Source of the DNA: Ensifer sp. WSM1721
Lineage (GTDB): Bacteria > Pseudomonadota > Alphaproteobacteria > Rhizobiales > Rhizobiaceae
Direction: 5' to 3'
Assembly (NCBI RefSeq): GCF_000513895.2
Contig: NZ_CP165782.1
Location: forward strand, 1,426,001 to 1,490,000
Length of the DNA stretch: 64,000 bases
Below, in pieces: positions 29,286 through 38,382 of the stretch. Numbering within the stretch: the stretch's first letter is position 1; every line of letters starts with the position of its first letter. The position numbers and the translations under genes are program-made. A model generated the notes under the pieces. The model saw only the letters and a program-made list of their open reading frames with translations, ran no database searches and had not been told where the DNA came from.

Positions 29286-30533
29286 ATGTCAAATCCTGAT
29301 CTTCTGCTCTTGTTCGGCGAGGCGCTTGTTTATGTCGCGGTGATGATAGGGCTTCTGCACTTGCGCGCGCGGCTGGGGCTCGGCGTCTTCATTGCAGCCC
29401 TCGGCGTCATGCACTTCCTTGAGACCTATCTCGCCGCAGTTTTCTACGTTCAGTTGCCGTTCGGCGTGATTTCTCCGGGCTCGGCCGTACTCTTTTCCGG
29501 CAAGTTGATGATGATCCTTCTCCTTTACGTGAAGGAAGATGCCGCGACGGTTCGCCAGCCGATCTACGGCTTGCTCGCCGGCAACTTTCTGACGGTTGCG
29601 TTGAGCTTGCTTTTGAGGCGGCATGATCCGGTCGCCATCATTCCGAACCGTTTCGCCGACATCGCTTTCATCGACGAAATGGGATGGCTGATGCTTTGGG
29701 GCACGACGCTTCTCTACTTCGATTCGCTCATCATCATCCTGCTCTACGAGAGGCTGAGGCGGTGGCTGCGCCGATTCGTGACGATCAGGTTCCTAGTCTG
29801 CGGCGTGGCCGTGCTGACGTTCGACCAACTGGGCTTCTATGCGGCCCTTCGCTTCGTGAACGGTGCGCCCATGGACGTATTCTGGGGCGGATGGATGGCG
29901 AAGATGATGGCGGCGCCATTCTTTGCCGCTGCCATCGGCTTTTACCTCAACGCCTCGCGTCATCCGTTCCTTGCGATTTCCGACCGCTCCTTGGGGGACA
30001 TCTTCAACGATCTGACGTTCCGCGAACGCTACGAGGACCTGCTGTCCCGTTCCGGTCAGGATAGTTTGACTGGCGCGCTCGATCGTGGCCGATTCGAGGG
30101 GGAAGGCCACGAGACGATGCGCGACGCGGCTGCGCAAAATGCTCCCGTCAGCCTGATGATCATCGATGTCGACCATCTCAAGGGCGTCAATGACCGGTTC
30201 GGTCATCCGGAAGGCGATCGCGTACTGCGAAAACTGGTCGAAACGGTAAAGACGAAGCTTCAGCCCACGGACCGCCTGTTCCGCTATGGCGGCGAGGAAT
30301 TCGTCGTGCTCTGTCCGGGGCTCTCGTATGGCGATGCGCTCGCGCGCGCCGAAGACATACGACTTGCCATCTCCGCTCTGGTTTCAACCTCGAACGGCCA
30401 TCCGGTGACCGCCAGCATCGGGCTCTCATCGACGCTCGCCGACGGCGCGGGGATTCGCGAGTTGCTGTCCACGGCGGACGTTCGCCTCTACGCCGCGAAA
30501 AGCGCCGGCTGCAATCGGGTGGTGGGACGCTGA
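29286..30533 (+). CDS. Membrane-bound diguanylate cyclase (GGEEF)
   Basis: A 415-residue protein that should make cyclic di-GMP. The first about 225 residues contain six or seven hydrophobic helices (for example LLFGEALVYVAVMIGLLHL and GWLMLWGTTLLYFDSLIIILL), a membrane sensor resembling MASE-type regions. The GGDEF domain starts near residue 255 (DSLTGALDRGRFEGE) and carries the active site RYGGEEFVVLCPG. The product-inhibition I-site (RxxD before GGEEF) reads QPTD, so its Arg is missing and feedback control may be weak. It converges on the lrp-type gene. Confidence 0.92.
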   Translation: MSNPDLLLLFGEALVYVAVMIGLLHLRARLGLGVFIAALGVMHFLETYLAAVFYVQLPFGVISPGSAVLFSGKLMMILLLYVKEDAATVRQPIYGLLAGNFLTVALSLLLRRHDPVAIIPNRFADIAFIDEMGWLMLWGTTLLYFDSLIIILLYERLRRWLRRFVTIRFLVCGVAVLTFDQLGFYAALRFVNGAPMDVFWGGWMAKMMAAPFFAAAIGFYLNASRHPFLAISDRSLGDIFNDLTFRERYEDLLSRSGQDSLTGALDRGRFEGEGHETMRDAAAQNAPVSLMIIDVDHLKGVNDRFGHPEGDRVLRKLVETVKTKLQPTDRLFRYGGEEFVVLCPGLSYGDALARAEDIRLAISALVSTSNGHPVTASIGLSSTLADGAGIRELLSTADVRLYAAKSAGCNRVVGR

Positions 30534-30543
30534 TCTTTCTGGT

Positions 30544-31005
30544 TCAGATCCCAACATTGGGGCGATCGATGACCTCGCGAAGCGAGAAGCTCGAATTGAT
30601 CTTCACCACATGCGGCAGCGCCGACAGCCAATCGCGGTGGATCCGTTCGTAGTCCTCGAGGTCCTTCGCCGCCACCCGCAGGATGTAGTCGTATTCCCCG
30701 GACATGAGATAGCAGACGAGCACATTGGGACAGAGCTTCACGGCCGCTTCGAATTCCGCGAGCGTCTTGGCGAACTGGCCAGAAAGCGAAATGTGCACGA
30801 TGACCATGATCTTGTAATCGAGCGCCTTGTGCGCAATGCGCGCATGATAGCCGGCGATCGTCCCGGATTTTTCGAGAATGTCGACGCGTCGGGAACAGGC
30901 CGACGGCGAGAGGCCCACCTTTGTCGCGAGATCCGCATTGGTGATCCTGCCGTCCTGCTGGAGAATACGCAGAATCGAACGATCAATAGCATCGAGGTCG
31001 CTCAT
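30544..31005 (-). CDS. Lrp/AsnC-family regulator, probable AldR
   Basis: A 153-residue Lrp/AsnC protein with an N-terminal winged helix (DAIDRSILRILQQDGRITNADLATKVGLSPSACSRRVDILEKSG) and a RAM/ACT-like effector domain (VIVHISLSGQFAKTLAEFEAAV; CYLMSGEYDYILRVAAKD). I place the start at MSDLDAID. It is divergently transcribed from ald with 158 bp between, the arrangement of an amino-acid-responsive activator and its alanine dehydrogenase target. That regulatory link is inferred from the layout and from known AldR-ald pairs. Confidence 0.9.
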   Translation of the reverse strand: MSDLDAIDRSILRILQQDGRITNADLATKVGLSPSACSRRVDILEKSGTIAGYHARIAHKALDYKIMVIVHISLSGQFAKTLAEFEAAVKLCPNVLVCYLMSGEYDYILRVAAKDLEDYERIHRDWLSALPHVVKINSSFSLREVIDRPNVGI

Positions 31006-31163
31006 TCGTGCTTTCCCTCTAAATTCCGCTTGTCGGCGCAATAGTCTACGAAAGCAATGCACGGAGAGGCACCTCTTTGCAAGGACATTCGCATGGCCAT
31101 CTGTTTTGCTGGACTCCTTGATCAATGCGGCGGAAAGCCCACAGATAGGAGAGGAACGCGAAG

Positions 31164-32282
31164 ATGCGTGTCGGTTGCCCGAAGGAAATTAAAAACCATG
31201 AATACCGTGTCGGCCTGACGCCCGGATCGGTCCGGGAATACGTCGCCCATGGACACGAAGTGATCGTGGAAACGAAGGCCGGGGCAGGGATCGGGGCGGA
31301 CGATGACGCCTATCGCGCCGCGGGCGCGAGGATCGTTCCGACGGCGAAGGAAGTGTTCGAAAAGTCGGACATGATCGTCAAGGTCAAGGAGCCGCAACCT
31401 AGCGAATGGGCGCAACTGCGCGAAGGCCAGATCCTCTACACCTATCTTCATCTCGCGCCCGATCCGGATCAGACCAGGGGGCTGCTCAGTTCGGGTGCTA
31501 CGGCGGTTGCCTATGAGACGGTGACGGATGAGCGCGGCGGTCTGCCGCTGCTGGCCCCGATGTCGGAAGTGGCTGGCCGCTTGGCTATTCAGGCAGGTGC
31601 CACCTCGCTTCAGAAGGCGAACGGCGGCCGCGGCATCCTGCTCGGCGGCGTGCCGGGCGTGCTTCCCGCCAAGGTCGCGATCATCGGCGGCGGCGTTGTC
31701 GGCCTGCACGCGGCCAAGATGGCCGCCGGTCTCGGCGCCGACGTCTCGATCCTCGACCGCTCGATCCCGCGCCTGCGCCAGCTCGACGACATCTTCAACG
31801 GCCGCATACATACGCGCTACTCGACGATCGACGCCCTGGAGGAGGAGGTCTTTTCGGCCGATCTTGTAATCGGGGCCGTTCTCATTCCGGGCGCTGCAGC
31901 GCCCAAGCTCGTTACGCGCGAGATGCTGTCCGGCATGAAGAAGGGTGCCGTTATCGTCGATGTTGCGATCGACCAGGGCGGCTGCTTCGAGACTTCACAC
32001 GCGACGACGCACTCCGAGCCGACCTATGAAGTGGATGGCATCGTGCACTATTGCGTGGCGAACATGCCGGGGGCGGTACCGATCACGTCCACCCACGCGC
32101 TCAACAACGCTACCCTTCACTACGGCCTGCAGCTCGCCGACCGCGGCCTCAAGGCGATCGCCGAAGACCGGCATCTGCGCGCCGGTCTCAACGTTCACAG
32201 GGGACGCGTGACCAACGCAGCCGTCGCTGAAGCGCTCGGCTACGACGCTCACGCGCCGGAGGCAGTTCTCAACGTCGCCTGA
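31164..32282 (+). CDS. ald: Alanine dehydrogenase
   Basis: Oxidises L-alanine to pyruvate and ammonia with NAD, and can also run in reverse. The 372 residues match the family: N-terminal [27 protein letters not shown], the catalytic [10 protein letters not shown] lysine region, the Rossmann [21 protein letters not shown] (about residues 173-193), and [21 protein letters not shown]. It is divergent from an Lrp-type regulator and is followed by an 11-bp hairpin. Confidence 0.95.
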   Translation: MRVGCPKEIKNHEYRVGLTPGSVREYVAHGHEVIVETKAGAGIGADDDAYRAAGARIVPTAKEVFEKSDMIVKVKEPQPSEWAQLREGQILYTYLHLAPDPDQTRGLLSSGATAVAYETVTDERGGLPLLAPMSEVAGRLAIQAGATSLQKANGGRGILLGGVPGVLPAKVAIIGGGVVGLHAAKMAAGLGADVSILDRSIPRLRQLDDIFNGRIHTRYSTIDALEEEVFSADLVIGAVLIPGAAAPKLVTREMLSGMKKGAVIVDVAIDQGGCFETSHATTHSEPTYEVDGIVHYCVANMPGAVPITSTHALNNATLHYGLQLADRGLKAIAEDRHLRAGLNVHRGRVTNAAVAEALGYDAHAPEAVLNVA

Positions 32283-32294
32283 TTTTCTGGCGAC

Positions 32295-32320
32295 CGACCT
32301 GGCGCTTTCGCGCCAGGTCG
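32295..32320 (+). terminator. Hairpin after ald
   Basis: A perfect 11-bp stem (CGACCTGGCGC and its complement around TTTC) 12 bp after the ald stop and just before the end of the convergent DUF1203 gene. It lacks a T-run but is well placed for termination in both directions. Confidence 0.7.
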
Positions 32321-32324
32321 CTGC

Positions 32325-32792
32325 TCAATCAGCCTCGATGCGGCACTGGTAGCAGTTATACTTCGCCGAGCGGACATGCACGAAGGCCACCTCCTGCTGC
32401 GCCAGCAATTCCCCGGCACGTTGCGCGAGATTCTCCGCAGGTACGATCCCGCCGGTTCCATAGACGATGCGTTCGTCCGCGCCGTATCCACGCAGCAGGT
32501 ATTCCTTGCTGGATCCGAGAATGGGCGGCAGGGAGCGCCCGTCGTGACCTGGGCATTTTTCGGCATGCAAGAAGATCGGCCCCGTCTCGGCGTAAGCCTG
32601 TACTGACGAAAACGGCCGATAGGCGAGGATCAGATAGGGCTCGCCTCTTTCGACATTGCGGAGGCAGTGCCTGCATGGGACGCCGTCGCCGTCCGAGATG
32701 TCCCGGTTTGGCAAGTTGCCATAGGCATCGCGGCCGCCTTGCTGCAGCCGCTCCGCTTCACCGTCGGACATCGCAAGGTAGCGCAGATTCAT
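32325..32792 (-). CDS. DUF1203 family protein
   Basis: A 155-residue DUF1203 protein. Conserved Cys/His positions are seen in DGVPCRHCLRNVERGEPYLILAYRPF and FLHAEKCPGH, and the C terminus ends YNCYQCRIEAD, so a metal site is plausible. Function unknown. I choose the start MNLRYLAMSDGEAERL, which has GGAGAG upstream. An earlier ATG lacks a ribosome binding site. Confidence 0.82.
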   Translation of the reverse strand: MNLRYLAMSDGEAERLQQGGRDAYGNLPNRDISDGDGVPCRHCLRNVERGEPYLILAYRPFSSVQAYAETGPIFLHAEKCPGHDGRSLPPILGSSKEYLLRGYGADERIVYGTGGIVPAENLAQRAGELLAQQEVAFVHVRSAKYNCYQCRIEAD

Positions 32793-32938
32793 CGCATCTC
32801 TCCTGATACTGGCTGGATCTTGGTGGAGAGGATGCGCCCTATAGTCTCGCGGCGACACCCGAAACTTGCTGCCGGCTCCGGCGTAGAGAACGACGCCTGC
32901 AGCTCCCGCTTACACGCGGAGCCAGCATCCGGGGCACA

Positions 32939-33511
32939 TCAGAGCTTCTTCGCAAACGCGAGCAACTCGTCGTCGCTCAGCGGTTTTACGGTCGCCTCGC
33001 GCGTCGCGACGGGTGAAAAGCCGAACTGCTGATAAAGCTGCAGGGCGCGGGGGTGATCGAGGCTGTTCGTCGTGACCCTGACCTTGCTGGGATTCACGGC
33101 CCATGCCTCGAACAACGCCTGCAGCAGGAACCACTTGCCGAGCCCGAGGCCAAGGGCATGTTCCATGAGCCCGAAATGGGTAATTTCGATAGCGTCGTCG
33201 TCCAATTGCTGCAGTTCGAAGAACCCGGCAGGCGCGCCGTTGACGTAGAGCACCGTGATCGTCGTGCGCTTGTCGTGGAGAATGGCCGCCAGATCGTCGT
33301 CGCTCATGCGCAAGCGTTCCGCCCAGTGCCAGCGCTTGCCGACGCGCAGATAGAGGAAGCGATAATAGGCGAGCGGAATATCCGACACGCGCAAGATCGC
33401 CGTATGTATGTTGATCGGCATAGGCAGGCTTTGCTTCGGCGGTGACGTCATTTCGAGTTCCGTCACTTGCGCCGTCAACGCCTCAGGCTTCGATACTTGC
33501 ATGATTCTCAC
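32939..33511 (-). CDS. GNAT family N-acetyltransferase
   Basis: A 190-residue acetyltransferase. Beta strands and the acetyl-CoA loop GLGLGKWFLLQALFEAW lie near residues 125-140. The C-terminal NSLDHPRALQLYQQFGF is the classical GNAT motif B. The central VLYVNGAPAGFFELQQ is typical. The N terminus carries about 30 extra residues, and an internal ATG nine bases in could be the true start. It starts 3 bp after the sseA stop, so the two are co-transcribed. Confidence 0.87.
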   Translation of the reverse strand: MRIMQVSKPEALTAQVTELEMTSPPKQSLPMPINIHTAILRVSDIPLAYYRFLYLRVGKRWHWAERLRMSDDDLAAILHDKRTTITVLYVNGAPAGFFELQQLDDDAIEITHFGLMEHALGLGLGKWFLLQALFEAWAVNPSKVRVTTNSLDHPRALQLYQQFGFSPVATREATVKPLSDDELLAFAKKL

Positions 33512-33514
33512 TCT

Positions 33515-34372
33515 CTACCGGTTTGCGACCGGCGTGTCAGACCGCCCGCCCCATTCGGACCAGGAGCCATCATAGAGCGTATTGTCGCCATGTCCCAAGG
33601 ATTGAAGCGCAAGAGTGATGATGGCGGCGGTCACACCGGACCCGCAAGTGGTTACGACCGGTTTCGACAAGTCGATGCCCGCATCCTCAAAGGTACGGCG
33701 CAGCGCATCGAGGCTCTTGAGCTTGCCGTTATCGGAGAACGCGCCGGACGGCAGGCTCTTGGCGCCAGGCATATGGCCCGATCGCATCCCCGCCCGCGGT
33801 TCCGGCTCCTCGCCGGCGAAGCGTCCGGCGCTCCGCGCATCGGCAATCTGGGCAAGCCGATTCTCGACGATGTCCCTCATGCGCTCGAATGACGTGACTG
33901 CCTCCGCATGGAAGCTCGCGTTGAAAGCCCGGGGGGCCGGCGTTGGTACCTCGGTGGTCGTAGGCCGACCTTCTGCCTTCCATCCATCCATTCCGCCGTC
34001 GAGAACGAAGACGTTCCTTGCCCCCATGATCCGAAACATCCACCAGACCCGTGGCGCGGTGAAGATGCCTGGGCCGTCATAGACGACGATCGTGTCGTCC
34101 TCGCCAATGCCCATTGCGCCAACTGCTTTAGCGAACGCCTCGGGGGAGGGTAGGGTGTGCGGCAGGCCGCTCGTCTGGTCGGCGATTGCGTCCTGGTCGA
34201 AGAAGACCGCCCCAGGAATGTGCGCGGCCTTGTATTCTGCCTTTGGATCGCGGTTCTGAGCCGGCAGGTACCAGGCGGCGTCAACAATCTTGATCGCCGG
34301 ATCGGCGAGACGCTGTTCGAGCCAGTCCGCGGAAACGACAAAGCTGCTCTTGTTTTCACCCGTGTTGTTCAT
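33515..34372 (-). CDS. sseA: 3-mercaptopyruvate sulfurtransferase
   Basis: A two-domain rhodanese (285 residues) that transfers sulfane sulfur from 3-mercaptopyruvate to thiols or cyanide. The N-terminal rhodanese domain has SADWLEQRLADPAIKIVDAAWYLPAQ and HIPGAVFFDQDAI. The catalytic loop in the second domain is TTCGSGVTAAIITLAL, with the CGSG signature of SseA. The ATG of MNNTGENKSS is preferred over one 54 bases upstream. It leads an operon with the GNAT gene. Confidence 0.93.
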   Translation of the reverse strand: MNNTGENKSSFVVSADWLEQRLADPAIKIVDAAWYLPAQNRDPKAEYKAAHIPGAVFFDQDAIADQTSGLPHTLPSPEAFAKAVGAMGIGEDDTIVVYDGPGIFTAPRVWWMFRIMGARNVFVLDGGMDGWKAEGRPTTTEVPTPAPRAFNASFHAEAVTSFERMRDIVENRLAQIADARSAGRFAGEEPEPRAGMRSGHMPGAKSLPSGAFSDNGKLKSLDALRRTFEDAGIDLSKPVVTTCGSGVTAAIITLALQSLGHGDNTLYDGSWSEWGGRSDTPVANR

Positions 34373-34475
34373 CGTCGTCACCCCATTGCAGCGTCGCGCG
34401 TCCATTCGCCAACACCGTTGTACCACATTGAATCGCTTCAGAATTCCCTAACTTGGGAGCAACTAGGCTCAGGAC

Positions 34476-35225
34476 CTAGACGGCGGTCCGATTCTCGGGC
34501 GTTCCGAACCGGATCCGAAAACGCCGATTCTCCTTGCCCTTCTTCTCGATCTTGGCGATATGGATCGCGCCCACTTCCTGCGTCTCGGAAACATGCGTTC
34601 CGCCACAGGGCTGGCTATCCACGGACGAATTCTCCCCGATGCACACGAGGCTCACGCGGCCAAGACCCATCGGCGGGCGGACATTCTTCGACTTGACGAT
34701 GCCAGGATTGGCGGCGAGTTCCTCGTCGGTGATCCACTGTACGTAGACCGGATGGTTCTCCTCTACGAGCTTCATCAGTGCCGCCGTGACCTGATCCTTG
34801 TCGATCGTTTCGCTCATATCGAAATCGACGCGGCTCTCCTCCTCGCCGACGGACGCGCCCGTAATCGGAAACGGGCAGACGACCGACAGCAGGTGACAGG
34901 CCGTGTGCATGCGCATCAGCCGGTATCGCCGCGGCCAGTCGATGTGCAGGACGAGCTTCTCGCGGACGGACGGCGTCGGCTGTCCATCGGCGGGAATGTG
35001 AACGATGATGTCCTTGGTCGCGCCATGCCGGGTATCGGCAATCAAGATGCGGCTGCCGTCTTCCCGTTCGAGGAACCCCGTATCGCCCGGCTGCCCGCCC
35101 GATGCGGCGTAGAAGCAGGTCTGGTCGAACTCGATCCCGCCGTCGTCGAGGATTGCCGTCACGCTTGCTTCACACGTCGAAAGATAGAAATCGTCGCGGA
35201 AGAGGGCGGTCACGGTCCTGTTCAT
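34476..35225 (-). CDS. Alanyl-tRNA editing protein (AlaX-like)
   Basis: A 249-residue free-standing editing domain homologous to the C-terminal half of AlaRS. It hydrolyses Ser- or Gly-tRNA-Ala made in error. The zinc site is intact: HTACH near residue 105 and CGGTHVSETQEVG near residue 208. The N-terminal LFRDDFYLSTCEASV and FDQTCFYAASGGQPGDTGFL are typical of AlaX-M/L. It starts 9 bp after a cysteine synthase gene. AlaRS misuse of serine makes a metabolic link plausible, but that is inference. Confidence 0.9.
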   Translation of the reverse strand: MNRTVTALFRDDFYLSTCEASVTAILDDGGIEFDQTCFYAASGGQPGDTGFLEREDGSRILIADTRHGATKDIIVHIPADGQPTPSVREKLVLHIDWPRRYRLMRMHTACHLLSVVCPFPITGASVGEEESRVDFDMSETIDKDQVTAALMKLVEENHPVYVQWITDEELAANPGIVKSKNVRPPMGLGRVSLVCIGENSSVDSQPCGGTHVSETQEVGAIHIAKIEKKGKENRRFRIRFGTPENRTAV

Positions 35226-35234
35226 GGCAAGGTT

Positions 35235-36275
35235 CTATCCGACTGGTTCGTAAGGCACGGTGATGGTCGAAGTCGTCTTCAGCCAGGAGGGAATCGGCAG
35301 CCCCTTCGAGGCCAGGAAATCCGGGTTGAAGAGTTTCGACTGATAGCGGTTACCATAGTCGCAGAGGATCGTCACGATCGTATGTCCGGGCCCGAGGTCC
35401 CGGGCGAGTCGGACGGCGCCGGCAATGTTGATGCCGGTCGAGCCGCCGACGCAGATGCCTTCCTTTTCAATGAGATCGAAGACGTAGGGCACGGCTTCGG
35501 AATCGGGAATCTGATAGGCGAAATCGGGCGTGAAGCCTTCGAGGTTGGCGGTGATTCGGCCCTGGCCGATGCCCTCCGTGATCGAGCTGCCGCTCGCCTT
35601 GAGCTCGCCGTGGGCATAGTAGTTGTAAAGTGCTGCCCCTTCCGGATCGGCAATACCGATCTTGATCGCCGGGTTCCTCGCACGCAATCCCTGCGCCACG
35701 CCGGCAAGCGTACCGCCAGAGCCGACGGCGCAGGTGAAGCCGTGAACCTGGCCGTCGGTATCGCGCCAGATTTCCGGCGCTGTCGATTCCACGTGCGCGT
35801 CGCGGTTGGCCACGTTGTCGAATTGATTTGCCCAGATGGCGCCGTTCGGCTCGGTCTTGGCGAGTTCGGCGGCCAGCCGGCCGGAAATCTTCACGTAGTT
35901 GTTCGGGTTCTTGTAGGGGACGGCCGGCACTTCGACCAGTTCCGCACCGAGCAGGCGCAGGGCGTCCTTCTTCTCCTGGCTCTGCGTCTCGGGGATCACG
36001 ATGACCGTGCGGTATCCGAGCGCGCTACCGACGACGGCAAGGCCGATTCCGGTGTTGCCGGCCGTTCCTTCGACGATCACGCCGCCCGGCCGCAACTGTC
36101 CGGCTTTCTCCGCCTCGCGGATGATCCAAAGTGCGGCCCGGTCCTTCACCGACTGCCCGGGATTGAGAAACTCCGCTTTGCCGAGGATGGTGCAGCCGGT
36201 GGCTTCGGAAACGGCCTTGAGCCGGATCAGCGGTGTATTGCCGATGGCTTCGAGCACGGACGGAAGAACACGCAT
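35235..36275 (-). CDS. Cysteine synthase family protein (O-acetylserine sulfhydrylase)
   Basis: A PLP-dependent beta-replacement enzyme, 346 residues. The PLP-lysine motif NPGQSVKDRAALWII is near residue 42, the substrate loop is EGTAGNTGIGLA (Gly in place of the usual Ser), the phosphate loop CAVGSGGTLAGVA is near 185, and GGSTGINIAG near 275. This longer CysK subgroup is common in rhizobia. The start at MRVLPSVLEAIGNTPLI has GAGG eight bases upstream. It is coupled to the AlaX-like gene (9-bp gap). Confidence 0.9.
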   Translation of the reverse strand: MRVLPSVLEAIGNTPLIRLKAVSEATGCTILGKAEFLNPGQSVKDRAALWIIREAEKAGQLRPGGVIVEGTAGNTGIGLAVVGSALGYRTVIVIPETQSQEKKDALRLLGAELVEVPAVPYKNPNNYVKISGRLAAELAKTEPNGAIWANQFDNVANRDAHVESTAPEIWRDTDGQVHGFTCAVGSGGTLAGVAQGLRARNPAIKIGIADPEGAALYNYYAHGELKASGSSITEGIGQGRITANLEGFTPDFAYQIPDSEAVPYVFDLIEKEGICVGGSTGINIAGAVRLARDLGPGHTIVTILCDYGNRYQSKLFNPDFLASKGLPIPSWLKTTSTITVPYEPVG

Positions 36276-36589
36276 GTTAGTAAACCTCACGCTGGACGGA
36301 AAAAACGCCGGGCTTCAGCCAAGCATTAACCTCGACGAACGGCAAGCCGATAAACATTTGGATTAAGAGCAGGATCGCCGAAATATTGGCGTCTTTTCGG
36401 CTCACTCTATGAAACAGGCAAGAAATAGCGTTTCGCAGCTTTCCTGTCCCGGGCAAAAATCGTCTCCGCTGTCAAATCGACGGGCGGGAAGTGGAGAGCG
36501 CGGGCCAGGTGCTTGCCGTCGGAGAGGTTGGACCGGCCGATACTGCGGCGGGCCTGATGGAGAAGACCCCGTCGACGCGCGAGGATGAA

Positions 36590-37438
36590 ATGACGACCGT
36601 ATTTACCGCCCGCCCCGAACATGGACTGGTATGGATCACCGGGGCAAGCTCCGGCATCGGACGAGCCGTTGCGCTCCGGCTTGTGGAAGAAGGATATTCG
36701 GTGGTCGTTACGGCGCGCAGCCATGACAAGCTGGTCGCGCTGCAGCATGAGGTGACTGGTCCCGGCAAGATGGTCGTTCTCGACGGCGATGTTACCGATC
36801 CCCGCGACATGGATCGGCTGGTCGCGGCGATCGAATACGAGCACGGGCAGGTGGCGCTCGCCATTCTCAATGCCGGGGTTATCATCCCGGTCCGCGGTGA
36901 CGACCTGCACCGTGAGGCCTTCGACAAGACTCTTGCCGTCAATCTTCACGGCGTCGTCAATTGCCTCATACCCGTCGTCGAGCACATGAAGGCTAAGGGA
37001 CACGGCCAGATCGCCATCATGTCTTCGGCGGCCGGCTATGGCGGCGTGCCGATGAATGCGGCCTATGGTGCTAGCAAGGCGGCTCTGATCAACATGGCGG
37101 AAAGCCTCAAGTTCGACCTCGATCGCATCGGAATCCGCCTGCAGCTGATCTGTCCCGGCTTTGTCGACACCGAACGAGCGGCAAAGAGCGGCATTTCACG
37201 GCCTGCTCTGGTGAGCGTCGAAGAAGCGGCGGAGCAAATAAGCCTTGGGTTGAAGTCTTCGCGCTTCGAGATCACTTTTCCGAAGCGCTTTACCTATCTC
37301 GTCAAACTGCTGCAGCTCCTGCCCTACAGCGCCTATTTCGCCCTGCTCAACTGGCTGGTGCCTTGGCGGGACGTGGTCGCCTCCGCACCGAAGAACAAGC
37401 AGTCCGGTTCCGATGGGCAGTCGCGTCAGGCGGTGTGA
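36590..37438 (+). CDS. Short-chain dehydrogenase/reductase
   Basis: A 282-residue SDR. The Rossmann loop TGASSGIGRAVALRLV is near residue 17, NAG near 95, and the catalytic Ser and YxxxK read SSAAGYGGVPMNAAYGASKAAL near 145-165. An extended C-terminal region (FPKRFTYLVKLLQLLPYSAYFALLNWLVPW) is hydrophobic, as in membrane-associated SDRs. Several starts are possible. I take the ATG with GAGGATG upstream. Its end overlaps the end of the convergent SMR gene by 13 bp. Confidence 0.87.
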   Translation: MTTVFTARPEHGLVWITGASSGIGRAVALRLVEEGYSVVVTARSHDKLVALQHEVTGPGKMVVLDGDVTDPRDMDRLVAAIEYEHGQVALAILNAGVIIPVRGDDLHREAFDKTLAVNLHGVVNCLIPVVEHMKAKGHGQIAIMSSAAGYGGVPMNAAYGASKAALINMAESLKFDLDRIGIRLQLICPGFVDTERAAKSGISRPALVSVEEAAEQISLGLKSSRFEITFPKRFTYLVKLLQLLPYSAYFALLNWLVPWRDVVASAPKNKQSGSDGQSRQAV

Positions 37439-37752
37439 AGCACGAGTACTGCGCCGAAGATCAGCGACAGACCGACCCAACCGATCGGTTTCAGCCGATG
37501 TCCGAAAAAGAGGCGGCCGCAGATGGCCGTCCCGAAAATGCCGGTCGCTCCGAGAACGGCATAGGCAATGGCAAGGTCCATGTCCCTGACCGCTTCCGCG
37601 AGCAGCGCGAAGGCGGCAAGCACCAGAAGAATCGAAAGCGCGCCCCAGCCGCGGCGGGCAAAGCCATTCGACTTCGTCGAGGCAAGATTCGCTGCGACAT
37701 CGAGAATGCCGGCCATGACGGCGAGGGTGAAGGAGAGGCACGGCGCGCTCAA
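37426..37752 (-). CDS. SMR-family transporter subunit (second of a pair)
   Basis: A 108-residue protein with four hydrophobic helices (TLAVMAGILDVAANLAS; GALSILLVLAAFALLAEAV; IAYAVLGATGIFGTAICGRLFF; WVGLSLIFGAVLVLHTA). It is the second half of a paired SMR system and overlaps its partner by four bases. The membrane-embedded Glu of helix 1 (Glu14 in EmrE) is absent here: the position reads Gly, with an Asp three residues later. That suggests an asymmetric heterodimer. The substrate is unknown. Confidence 0.85.
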   Translation of the reverse strand: MSAPCLSFTLAVMAGILDVAANLASTKSNGFARRGWGALSILLVLAAFALLAEAVRDMDLAIAYAVLGATGIFGTAICGRLFFGHRLKPIGWVGLSLIFGAVLVLHTA

Positions 37753-38105
37753 GAGGCTGCTCCTTCGGCCGCTTCCTCTTTGTCGCTATCGCCCGCATTG
37801 ACGAGCAGGATGCCCGCGACGGCCATCGTCAGACCGAGCATTTCGCGTCCGCTGAGCACATGGCCGAAAAGGAACACCGAGACGAGCGTGATGAGGGCGA
37901 CGCCGGACCCTTCCCAGATCGCATAGGCGACGCCGACCGGGATCGTCTTCACCGCTCTTGCCAGAAAGACATAGGAGAGGGCGATCGAGGCATACATGAC
38001 CGCGTGCCCGAAGTAAGAGCCGGATGCAGAGGCCGCCTTCATGACCGTGAGGCCGACGACTTCGGTTATGATGGCGAGCATCAGGAAAAGCCAGGCAGGA
38101 GGCAT
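37749..38105 (-). CDS. SMR-family transporter subunit (first of a pair)
   Basis: A 118-residue four-helix SMR protein. Helix 1 keeps the proton/substrate Glu (MLAIITEVVGLTVMK), followed by SYVFLARAVKTIPVGVAYAIWEGSGVALITLVSVFLFG, typical of MdtI/EmrE relatives. A short charged C-terminal tail (GDSDKEEAAEGAAS) is extra. Paired SMR genes usually form heterodimeric exporters of polyamines or cationic drugs. Which applies here cannot be told from sequence. Confidence 0.87.
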   Translation of the reverse strand: MPPAWLFLMLAIITEVVGLTVMKAASASGSYFGHAVMYASIALSYVFLARAVKTIPVGVAYAIWEGSGVALITLVSVFLFGHVLSGREMLGLTMAVAGILLVNAGDSDKEEAAEGAAS

Positions 38106-38169
38106 GAGGAAACCTTGGCAAAACGAAAAGAGCCATTCGGGCCTTCGCCGCGAATGGCTCTTTGGAAAC

Positions 38170-38244
38170 TGGCTCCCCGGGCCGGATTCGAACCGGCGAC
38201 CTATCGATTAACAGTCGAGTGCTCTACCGCTGAGCTACCAGGGA
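38170..38244 (-). tRNA. tRNA-Asn (anticodon GTT)
   Basis: A 75-nt tRNA including CCA. Acceptor TCCCTGG pairs with CCGGGGA (one G-U), the anticodon loop is CTGTTAA with GTT, and the T-loop is TTCGAAT. Confidence 0.97.
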
Positions 38245-38382
38245 TCATCTGCGCCGCAGAAGTGAGGCTGCTAATACAAATGCTTTTTCGATTTGCCAAG
38301 CGGTTTTTAAAAAAAAATCGTCGGCGGCAGTTGTCAGCCTGTGGAGGAGGCACCAACTCAGGAGGGACACGAAAGAGGACTG

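Noticed and set aside
34560..36329. 589-codon open frame spanning the AlaX-like and cysteine synthase genes
   Set aside because: Antisense to two clearly conserved genes and the gap between them.
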